5,761 bases of DNA from JAXHUH01 sp034211175 (GTDB lineage Bacteria > Actinomycetota > Acidimicrobiia > Acidimicrobiales > CAIXPF01), in contig JAXHUH010000252.1 in NCBI GenBank assembly GCA_034211175.1, forward strand, positions 1 to 5,761. The letters are read 5' to 3'. The translations under genes were made by a program, and so were the position numbers. Of the stretch, positions 1 through 5,761 are shown piece after piece (position 1 is the stretch's first letter; each line of letters starts with the position of its first letter). The notes beneath the pieces were generated by a model that was not told the DNA's origin, searched no databases, and saw only the letters and a program-made list of their open reading frames with translations.

Positions 1-114
1 GGTTCGTACGGGATCTGTGTGGTGTCGGGTGAGCCGATCCCGCAGGAGCGGTTGGAGGCGATCCCGTGGGCGGCGGAGCGGGTGGAGTACAAGACGGGCT
101 CGTTCCGCCGCTGA
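1..114 (+). CDS. TraR/DksA-family protein, C-terminal fragment with degenerate zinc finger
   Basis: This is the 3' end of a gene that starts left of the window; 37 codons and a TGA stop (112-114) are visible in frame 1. The segment YGICVVSGEPIPQERLEA matches the C-terminal zinc-finger block of TraR/DksA-type proteins, where the usual pattern is C-x2-C, then GEPIP and RLEA, then a second C-x2-C. Only the first cysteine survives (CVVS instead of CxxC), and the second pair is replaced by Arg and Tyr (RVEYK), so classical four-cysteine zinc binding looks impossible. DksA-like proteins bind in the RNA polymerase secondary channel; cysteine-poor relatives are known, so loss of zinc does not by itself mean loss of function. 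Third codon positions are mostly G (25 of 37), unlike the C-rich usage of the other genes here. The N-terminal coiled coil that would confirm the family is outside the window. Confidence 0.72.
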   Translation, partial: GSYGICVVSGEPIPQERLEAIPWAAERVEYKTGSFRR

Positions 115-162
115 ACCCGCGCCCCGCGAGATGACGGCGCGCGTGCGCGGCTCGTAGCTGTA

Positions 163-177
163 CGCACGGGTCGTGCG
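163..177 (+). terminator. Small hairpin downstream of the DksA-like gene, possible terminator
   Basis: CGCACG (163-168) and CGTGCG (172-177) are perfectly complementary around a 3-base loop, 48 bases after the stop of the DksA-like gene. No T-run follows, so it is not a classical intrinsic terminator. In DNA this GC-rich a six-base stem can occur by chance. The rest of the 115-248 gap holds no gene and no convincing promoter; a TTGTCG at 197-202 resembles a -35 box but has no good -10 partner. Confidence 0.25.
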
Positions 178-248
178 CCGCCGACGGTCACCGCCGTTGT
201 CGATCGGTGCCCGAAACGCGTGACGTAGCCGTGTGACAAGCTCGGCCC

Positions 249-1040
249 ATGGTCGAGCTGGAAGTGATCGGCGGCGGTCGTATGGGCGAGGCGCTCGTCG
301 GCGGCATGTTGGCCGCGGGCCGCGACCCCGCGACCGTCAGGGTCGTCGCGCGCCACGCCTCCCGGCGGGCCGAGCTCGAGCGGGGGCTCGCCGGCGTCGA
401 GATCGCCGAGGTGCCCCTCGGCGCGCCGTCGGTCATGCTCGCGGTCAAGCCGAACGACATCGCCGAGAGCTGTCGGTCGCTGGCCGACCAACCCGCGCCC
501 GAGCGGGTGCTGTCCATCGCCGCCGGCGTGACGACCGCGTTCGTCGAGTCGTCGCTCGGTGATCGCCGGGCGGCGGTGATCCGGGCCATGCCCAACACTC
601 CGGCCCTCGTCGGTGCCGGGGTCACGGCGATCGCCCCCGGCAGCGCGGCCGGCGACGGCGACCTCGACTGGGCCGAGGCGCTCCTGGCCGTCGTCGGATC
701 CGTCGTGCGGGTCACCGAGTCCCAGCTCGACGCCGTGACCGGCCTGTCCGGGTCGGGCCCCGCCTACGTGTTCCTCGTGATCGAGAGCCTCGTCGAGGCC
801 GGCGTGCTCGCCGGGCTGGCTCGTGACGTCGCCACCGAGCTCGCCATCGGCACCGTCGGGGGAGCCGCCGCCCTCGCGGCCGCCGGCGACCGCCCGCCCG
901 CGCTGCTGCGGGCCGACGTCACCTCGCCCGGGGGCACGACCGCGGCCGGCCTGCGGGTGCTCGAGCAGCAGGGCGTGCGCGCCGCGCTGATCGACGCCGT
1001 CGTCGCCGCCGCGGAGCGCTCACGCCAGCTCGGCTCCTAG
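249..1040 (+). CDS. proC: Pyrroline-5-carboxylate reductase
   Basis: The enzyme reduces 1-pyrroline-5-carboxylate to L-proline with NAD(P)H in the cytoplasm, the last step of proline synthesis. The 263-residue length is typical. The N-terminal Rossmann domain shows the dinucleotide loop GGGRMG (residues 8-13) after the first beta strand, then AVKPND (65-70) and AMPNTPALVGAGVTA (113-127), all family hallmarks. The C-terminal dimerisation domain carries TGLSGSGPAYVF (164-175) and the P5CR signature DVTSPGGTTAAGL (223-235). The ATG at 249 is the only sensible start: the first strand and the glycine loop need it, and a GTG at 231 in the same frame is followed at once by TGA. There is no good Shine-Dalgarno sequence ahead of it, only a weak purine stretch near 235-240, so initiation may be weak or leaderless. 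The gene stands alone between a 134-base gap and a convergent terminator. No frameshift or missing motif was seen. Confidence 0.97.
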   Translation: MVELEVIGGGRMGEALVGGMLAAGRDPATVRVVARHASRRAELERGLAGVEIAEVPLGAPSVMLAVKPNDIAESCRSLADQPAPERVLSIAAGVTTAFVESSLGDRRAAVIRAMPNTPALVGAGVTAIAPGSAAGDGDLDWAEALLAVVGSVVRVTESQLDAVTGLSGSGPAYVFLVIESLVEAGVLAGLARDVATELAIGTVGGAAALAAAGDRPPALLRADVTSPGGTTAAGLRVLEQQGVRAALIDAVVAAAERSRQLGS

Positions 1041-1042
1041 CC

Positions 1043-1068
1043 CTGATCGACCGGGCCCGGTCGATCAG
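1043..1068. terminator. Perfect 26-base inverted repeat, probable bidirectional terminator
   Basis: The two halves are exact reverse complements (left arm CTGATCGACCGGG, right arm its complement), giving a stem of about 11 base pairs with a 4-base GGCC loop. The repeat begins 3 bases after the proC stop (1038-1040). It contains the TGA stop of the minus-strand deacetylase gene (1065-1067). Its placement between two convergent genes fits a shared terminator. No T-run follows on either strand, which matches the stem-only terminators often proposed for high-GC actinobacteria. A protein-binding operator is the main alternative, because such palindromes also suit dimeric regulators, but the position at two 3' ends favours termination. 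Confidence 0.7.
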
Positions 1069-3986
1069 CGGCCGCGGGCCCGGAACGCGTGGAACACCGA
1101 GCCGGTGTCGTCGCGCCACTCGCGGTTGACGACGAGGCCGACCCGGTTGATCGCCAGCGGCGGGATGCCGGGATGGATGTCGCGCAGCGCCCGGTGCAGC
1201 ACCGGCTCGCCGTTCAACCACACCTGCGTGCGCCGCCCGTCGTTCGCGGCCCGCAGGCGGAACCGCTGACCCCACCGGACCGTCCGGCCCACGTTCGACC
1301 AGACGGCGTCGTACATGTTCTCGGCGCCGGCGTGCACGAAGAACTGGGACACGGCCGACCCGTTGTGGTGCTCGCTGTCGTCGAGCCACGCGTTGATGAT
1401 CAGGTGGTTGTCCTCGTCCTGCCAGAAGACGACGCCGGCCCGGCAGCCGTGGCCCTGGTGCTGGGCGGTGCCCGGCGGGGTGACGTCGATCTCGAGGTCG
1501 GCGAGGGTCGGGTCGTGCCACGGCGCCGTCCAGATCGTCCGGCCCGGGTTGGGGGACTCGGCGGTCGCCCGGACCGCCGCCGTGCCGTCGCCCCGCAGGT
1601 CGATGATCCCGTCGCCCAGCGCCCGCACCCACACCGGCGCACCGGCGGTCGGTTCGGACGTGCCGAGCTCGCCCGGCGGGCCGTCGAAGCCGTCGTCGAT
1701 CACCAGGCGGTCGCCCGCGGGGACCGGGGGCAGGTCGAGCGCCAGCGCGGGCGGCACCTGCACCGCCCGCGGGTGGGCCTCGAGGTCGGCGATGCGAACC
1801 AGCGCGCCGTGGCCGCTGACGACCCCGATGCCGGTGCCGTCCGCCAGGCGCTCGTCGGCCACCCAGCCGAACGGGCTGGTCCCGCCGACGTGGCAGCTGA
1901 TGTGGGTGCCCGTGTCGATGACCTGCACGGTCTGGGCGAGCGCCGCGGGCAGGTGGATCCGGGCGGACGCCACGACCTCGGACTCGTCGCCGTCCTCGAT
2001 GCTGAGGGTCGCGGTGTCGGCCGAGCACTCGAAGCGCCAGCACCGGCCGTCCGGGCGCCCCCGGAACACGAGGCCGGCCCGTCCCGAGCCGACGAACCGG
2101 GGGTCGGTCGCGAACGTCGCCGCCACCAGGCCCGGCGCCTCGCCGGCGTCGACCATGGCGACGCCGCCGGTGCGGCCGGCCCGGAGCCCGTCGTGGTGGC
2201 GCTCGAACGTCCCGGCGAGGACCCGCCAGGTGGCGCCGTTGGAGGCCTCGGTCCGGTCGAGGTCGCCCTCGCCCCGGAACCGGTCGGCCGTGATCGCGCT
2301 CGCGCACCACGTCGACCACTCGTCGACGGTGTCGACCCGCACGTGGTGGACCCGGGTGTCGGCCCGGTAGTTCACCTCGCCGTTCACCGGCTGGGTGATC
2401 ACGGCCCACAGCTCGGGATCGTCGTTCGTCCGATCGACCGCGACGGGTCGCAGCTCGGGCGCGTGGCCGACGCCGGCGGCACCGGGGACCGACATGGCGT
2501 AGGTGACGGCACCGTGCTCGCCGAGCACGACCACGTACTGGATCGGCAGGTCCTTCACCCCGCGATGTGCCGGCACCCGACCGCCGGCCACGAGCGACTG
2601 GAGCTCGCCGTTGTCGACGACGCCGGCCGCGTGCATCACGAACCCGTTGCCCCGGGCGGTCGGATCGGACGGCGCCGGGTCGCCGAAGAAGCCGAGGCAC
2701 AGGTTGTCCTCGTAGACGGGCTCGACGAGGCGGCCGTGCGGGAAGTCACGGACCACCCGCTTCATCGCCGCCTTGCGGCCCTCGGGCAGCACGTCGTTGG
2801 TCCGCGCCGTGTTGTGGCCGTTGAGCACGACGGCCGACAGCGCGAGGCCGGCGCGCCGAGTGAACGGCCCGTAGGACACGGCCTGGCGCCCCCAGCCCTC
2901 GCGCCGCAGCTTGGTGAAGCGGAGCGCGCCGTCGTCGATCGAGATCGTGCCCTCGGCGTCGATGCCGCCGCGCGTCGCGCCCTCGATGCCCTCGGAGCCG
3001 ACGACCGTGCCCGCGGGCCGGTCGTCGAGGAAGTCGTCGTCGACCGGCCCGACCGGGGCGAGGCCCGAGCGGGGGCGCACACCGCCCTCCTCCTCGTCGT
3101 GGTGCCGGCTCGGCGCCGCGGCCACGTCGGCCGCGGTCACCGGGAAGAACAGCTCCGACGGGGCCAGGAACTGGTCGATCCAGTCCGGGGCGAAGGTGGC
3201 CCACCCGTCCTCGCCGGTGAGGTTCGTCGTCTGCGACGTGTAGCGGCCGAACGCCTCACGCTTGAGGTCGGCGAAGCCGTCCGTCGAGACCAGCCACGGG
3301 GCCGGCATCCACAGCGAGTCGACCGGGTCGGTCACCAGGTGGGTGCCGCGCTCGCCGACCCCGGCGATCGGGATGTCGCGCCACGGTCCGTCGGCCCAGT
3401 ACCAGACCGGGTAGGCGCCGACCGTGCCGTTCCACGACGACCGGGCGATCGCCCGCAGCGTCGCGTGGTGGACGGCCCGGTGATCGGTGTGCCAGTCCTG
3501 GTCGCTGACCACGAGGATCTCGTCGGCGCCGGTGCCGTCGATCACCCGGGCGAGGGTCCCGGCGAGGTGGTCGAGGCAGCGCCACAGCGTTCCCTCCTCG
3601 TAGCCGAGGTTGTGGATCTCCTCGGGGTCGACGCCGAGCACGGTGCACGCGTCGACCGACTCCTGGCGCCGGGTGGCCGCCAGCTCCGAGGGGCTGATCT
3701 TCTCGGAGGGGTGGGAGTGGCGTCCGTCGGTCACGACCACGACCCGAACCGGCGTGCCCTGCGCCCGCTTGCGGGCGATCGTCGCGCCGCACCCGATCGT
3801 CTCGTCGTCGGGGTGGGGCGCGATGACCAGGCACGATCGCGCCGCCGCGGCCTCGGTCTCGTCCGTGCCCCGGCCCCGGACCCATTGCTGCCAGGCCTTG
3901 CGCACGGGTTGCTGGCTCCGCTTCACGGCGAAGCGCGCGGCGCGGCCGGCGTCGTTGGTGAGCTTGACCGGGTCAACCTTCGGCAT
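1065..3986 (-). CDS. PIG-L/LmbE-family deacetylase with long C-terminal beta-sandwich modules
   Basis: The protein has 973 residues. Residues about 50-285 form a PIG-L/LmbE domain, a zinc-dependent N-deacetylase fold whose known members act on GlcNAc-type sugars (MshB, GlcNAc-PI deacetylase) or related amides. APHPDDE (56-62) and HTDH (166-169) supply the expected zinc ligands His58, Asp61 and His169, with Asp60 as likely catalytic base; TRRQES (105-110) is also typical. A charged linker (about 292-305, HHDEEEGG) leads to about 650 residues of beta-rich sequence. Two stretches look like repeated concanavalin A/LamG-like modules: about 582-740 (RAGLVF at 636, GIGVVSG at 719) and about 760-973 (DDGFDGPPG at 764, RAGVVF at 849, VWLNGEP at 922, RVGLVVN at 948). 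Residues about 320-565 are beta-rich but unassigned. The N-terminus is basic and amphipathic (residues 8-39) with no signal peptide or membrane helix, so the protein is probably cytoplasmic, perhaps membrane-associated. The ATG overlaps the end of the flippase gene by 14 bases. Family is secure; the substrate is unknown. Confidence 0.93.
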   Translation of the reverse strand: MPKVDPVKLTNDAGRAARFAVKRSQQPVRKAWQQWVRGRGTDETEAAAARSCLVIAPHPDDETIGCGATIARKRAQGTPVRVVVVTDGRHSHPSEKISPSELAATRRQESVDACTVLGVDPEEIHNLGYEEGTLWRCLDHLAGTLARVIDGTGADEILVVSDQDWHTDHRAVHHATLRAIARSSWNGTVGAYPVWYWADGPWRDIPIAGVGERGTHLVTDPVDSLWMPAPWLVSTDGFADLKREAFGRYTSQTTNLTGEDGWATFAPDWIDQFLAPSELFFPVTAADVAAAPSRHHDEEEGGVRPRSGLAPVGPVDDDFLDDRPAGTVVGSEGIEGATRGGIDAEGTISIDDGALRFTKLRREGWGRQAVSYGPFTRRAGLALSAVVLNGHNTARTNDVLPEGRKAAMKRVVRDFPHGRLVEPVYEDNLCLGFFGDPAPSDPTARGNGFVMHAAGVVDNGELQSLVAGGRVPAHRGVKDLPIQYVVVLGEHGAVTYAMSVPGAAGVGHAPELRPVAVDRTNDDPELWAVITQPVNGEVNYRADTRVHHVRVDTVDEWSTWCASAITADRFRGEGDLDRTEASNGATWRVLAGTFERHHDGLRAGRTGGVAMVDAGEAPGLVAATFATDPRFVGSGRAGLVFRGRPDGRCWRFECSADTATLSIEDGDESEVVASARIHLPAALAQTVQVIDTGTHISCHVGGTSPFGWVADERLADGTGIGVVSGHGALVRIADLEAHPRAVQVPPALALDLPPVPAGDRLVIDDGFDGPPGELGTSEPTAGAPVWVRALGDGIIDLRGDGTAAVRATAESPNPGRTIWTAPWHDPTLADLEIDVTPPGTAQHQGHGCRAGVVFWQDEDNHLIINAWLDDSEHHNGSAVSQFFVHAGAENMYDAVWSNVGRTVRWGQRFRLRAANDGRRTQVWLNGEPVLHRALRDIHPGIPPLAINRVGLVVNREWRDDTGSVFHAFRARGR

Positions 3987-5761
3987 CTGCGATCTCCGGG
4001 CTCTCGGGTGCGGTCGCGGGGTTGAGACGGAGGAAGGCCCCGCTGCGCAGGTCGCGCAGCGGGATGGCGACGATCAGGTACACGACGGCGATGACCGGGC
4101 CGATCACGAACAGCCGCACCCAGTCGGTCGTCAGGTACTCGAGGAGCAGGAAGCCGGTCGCCGCGCCGGCGGCACCGCCGAGGACGGGCCGGGCCAGCCG
4201 CTTCAGCAGGGCCGGGATGTCGACGCCGGCGTGGCGCAGGGCCAGGCCGAACACCGGCAACGCCACCGCCACCGCGGCGACGACGTGGCCGATGGCGACG
4301 CCCTCGATGCTGCCGCTGTTGGCGCCGATGATCAGCGCCGGGATGACGGCCACGAACCACACCGCCTGGGCGGCGAGCGACGTGCGGGACCGGCCGGTGC
4401 CGACCAGGAAGTCGAACACGAAGCTGATCATCACCCGGATCCCGCCGAGGACGGTGAGCCAGGCCAGCGGCGCCGCCGCCTCCTGCCAACGGATGCCGTA
4501 GATCACATCGACGACCGGCTCGGCGAGGACCGACAGGCCCATGCACACGAGGATGGTCAGCGTGGCGAGCATGGCGAAGCTGCGGGCGAACCCGCGCTGG
4601 AGCGCCTCGTTGTCGTCGGCGAGCTTGGCGAAGCTCGAGATCGACACCTTGCGGATCGCCTGGCTCAGCACGGTCGACGGCCAGCTCGAGATGTTGAACG
4701 CCAGGAGGTAGACACCGACCGCCTCGGTCCCGAGGATGGCGCTCACGATCAGGTAGTCGGCGTTGAGGAGCGAGAACTCGATCAGCGCCGTGCCGGCGAG
4801 CGGTGCCCCGAACGCCAGCATCTCCCTCGCCACCTGCCGGTCCCAGCCGAACCTCGGGATGAACGGCGCGTAGCGCAGCACGAAGCTGGCGTTGATCGCC
4901 GCACCGGCGATCATGCCGGTGGCCAGCGACCAGGCCCCGGCGCCGGCCAGCGCCATGCCGATCTGGGTCACCATCATCACCGGGATCGAGAACAGCTCGC
5001 CCTTCGCCAGCTTGTCCTGGCGGAACGCGCGCAGCAGGAGCCCCCTCGGCGCGGTGATCAAACCGTCGATCAGGATGATCACCGCCATCAACCGCATGAC
5101 CCCGGCGGCCTCCGGGCTGTTCACCGCGTTGGCGATCGGTCCGGCCGCCAACGCCACCCCGGCGTAGACGAGCACGCTGAACGCGAAGACGATCGTCATC
5201 GCCACCGACGCGGCCTGGCGCAGGTCGCCCTTCCACCGGACGATGGCGATGTGGAGCCCGAGGTCGTTGAGCGCCATCAGGATGTTCACGACGGCCAGCG
5301 CCACGGCGTGGATACCCAGGTCCTCCTGGAGGAGGATCCGGGCGAGGACGATGTTCGTGCCGACGTTGACGAACCGCAGGGCCATCTGGTTGAAGAGGCT
5401 CCAGCGGAGCCCGCCCTTGACCTGGTCGTCGAAGGAGCGGTCGTCCTCCGGCTCGTCGCCGACGACCGGCGGGGCCGGGTCGAACGGGTCGGGCAGGTGG
5501 TCGGCCCCGGTCACGTCGACGTCACCCACGAGCTCCTCGATGTCCTCGGCGTCGTTCGCCTCGTGCTCAGGCTGGCGCCTGCGGCGGCCGGTGTCGATGG
5601 TCGTCGGTGCGCGCCGGCTGCGGCCGCGGTCGAACGCGGCGTCGCCCCTGCGTGGGGAGCGCTCCCGCTCGGTGTAGTGCTTCGGGGCGCCGAAGCGGTC
5701 GTGACCGGCGTCGGCACCGGTCGCGGCGGTGTCGTTCTGCGCCGTGTCGTTCTGCTCCGTG
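3973..5761 (-). CDS. Oligosaccharide/polysaccharide flippase (MOP superfamily, Wzx/PST-like), 5' end probably outside window
   Basis: This multi-pass membrane protein resembles the MOP-superfamily exporters that flip lipid-linked glycans across the cytoplasmic membrane. Numbering from a GTG at 5529 gives 518 residues with about 14 hydrophobic segments, from about residue 49 to 490. The stretch DYLIVSAILGTEAVGVYLLAFN (258-279), a membrane segment after the central loop, is typical of the family, as is the amphipathic start QVKGGLRWSLFNQ (36-48). The first helices begin well after the N-terminus. Upstream of the GTG the same frame stays open for 77 more codons to the window edge with no ATG, GTG or TTG; 72 of those 77 codons end in G or C, which argues that they are coding and that the true start lies beyond the window. 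That extension is hydrophilic: a QNDTA repeat, an Arg-rich block (RRGDAAFDRGRSRR, GRRRR), then an acidic block. If the gene instead starts at 5529, GAGGAG (5533-5538) would sit only 3 bases from the start, closer than usual. The gene overlaps the deacetylase gene by 14 bases at its 3' end. The transported substrate is unknown. Confidence 0.87.
   Translation of the reverse strand, partial: TEQNDTAQNDTAATGADAGHDRFGAPKHYTERERSPRRGDAAFDRGRSRRAPTTIDTGRRRRQPEHEANDAEDIEELVGDVDVTGADHLPDPFDPAPPVVGDEPEDDRSFDDQVKGGLRWSLFNQMALRFVNVGTNIVLARILLQEDLGIHAVALAVVNILMALNDLGLHIAIVRWKGDLRQAASVAMTIVFAFSVLVYAGVALAAGPIANAVNSPEAAGVMRLMAVIILIDGLITAPRGLLLRAFRQDKLAKGELFSIPVMMVTQIGMALAGAGAWSLATGMIAGAAINASFVLRYAPFIPRFGWDRQVAREMLAFGAPLAGTALIEFSLLNADYLIVSAILGTEAVGVYLLAFNISSWPSTVLSQAIRKVSISSFAKLADDNEALQRGFARSFAMLATLTILVCMGLSVLAEPVVDVIYGIRWQEAAAPLAWLTVLGGIRVMISFVFDFLVGTGRSRTSLAAQAVWFVAVIPALIIGANSGSIEGVAIGHVVAAVAVALPVFGLALRHAGVDIPALLKRLARPVLGGAAGAATGFLLLEYLTTDWVRLFVIGPVIAVVYLIVAIPLRDLRSGAFLRLNPATAPESPEIADAEG
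3994..3997 (-). promoter_or_regulatory. Ribosome binding site of the deacetylase gene
   Basis: On the minus strand GGAG lies 7 bases before the ATG at 3986, inside the last codons of the flippase gene. Its spacing supports this ATG as the start and lets ribosomes finishing the flippase re-initiate on the deacetylase. Confidence 0.75.
5726..5761. repeat. 15-base tandem repeat coding QNDTA units in the flippase N-terminal tail
   Basis: Two adjacent 15-base units (5726-5740 and 5741-5755) differ at one base, and a third begins at 5756 and runs off the window. Read on the minus strand in the flippase frame they encode QNDTA-QNDTA, preceded by TE that looks like the end of another diverged unit. 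The unit length is a multiple of three, so gain or loss of copies would keep the frame. The total copy number cannot be seen. Confidence 0.75.

Noticed and set aside
182..199. Short imperfect hairpin (CGACGG/CCGTTG) before proC
   Set aside because: Six pairs including a G-T wobble in very GC-rich DNA is expected by chance.
197..230. Possible sigma-70-type promoter ahead of proC (TTGTCG at 197-202)
   Set aside because: No acceptable -10 hexamer at 16-18 bases spacing, so a -35-like match alone is not enough.
188..715. 175-codon minus-strand open frame opposite proC
   Set aside because: Ser/Thr/Ala/Pro-rich low-complexity translation antisense to proC; no motif and no ribosome binding site noted.
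919..2700. 593-codon minus-strand open frame overlapping proC and the deacetylase gene
   Set aside because: Extremely Arg/Pro/Gly-rich with no recognisable domain, and out of frame with the well-supported deacetylase gene.
1089..4025. 978-codon plus-strand open frame covering the whole deacetylase gene
   Set aside because: It is antisense to a gene with clear zinc-site motifs. Its V/D/A/G/R-rich, motif-free translation is what a high-GC gene produces on the opposite strand.
3923..5236. 437-codon minus-strand frame inside the flippase gene
   Set aside because: An Arg/Gly-rich alternative frame of the flippase, with no hydrophobic segments or domain.
5511..5717. 68-codon minus-strand frame near the right edge, a possible small gene or end of an upstream gene
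   Set aside because: Its Ser/Thr/Ala/Arg-rich translation looks like a shadow, and the flippase frame over the same bases has the stronger third-position G/C signal.

Overview
The window is very GC-rich, with codons ending almost always in G or C, which suggests a high-GC actinobacterium (Actinomycetota). Nothing in it fixes a lower rank. It holds the tail of one gene, two complete genes and one gene that probably runs off the right edge. They form two convergent transcription units.

Left, plus strand: the last 37 codons of a TraR/DksA-like protein (1-114) whose zinc-finger cysteines are mostly lost. A 134-base gap follows, then proC (249-1040), the pyrroline-5-carboxylate reductase that makes the last step of proline synthesis. 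proC ends 3 bases before a perfect 26-base inverted repeat (1043-1068).

Right, minus strand, read from the right edge leftwards: a membrane flippase of the oligosaccharide/polysaccharide exporter type (stop at 3973), then a very large PIG-L/LmbE-type deacetylase (1065-3986). The deacetylase gene begins 14 bases before the flippase gene ends and has its own ribosome binding site, so the two look translationally coupled. The stop codon of the deacetylase lies inside the inverted repeat, which probably serves as a shared terminator for the two converging units.

The flippase and deacetylase probably belong to a cell-envelope glycan locus that continues beyond the right edge. The flippase would move a lipid-linked glycan across the membrane, and the deacetylase would remove an acetyl or other acyl group from a sugar in the same pathway. 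This division of labour is inferred from family and gene order.

The points most worth a second look are the deacetylase architecture (a 240-residue catalytic domain followed by about 650 residues of beta-rich, LamG-like modules, with no signal peptide), the long disordered N-terminal tail of the flippase that stays open to the window edge, and the compact shared terminator. I saw no tRNA, rRNA, CRISPR array, insertion sequence or prophage feature.
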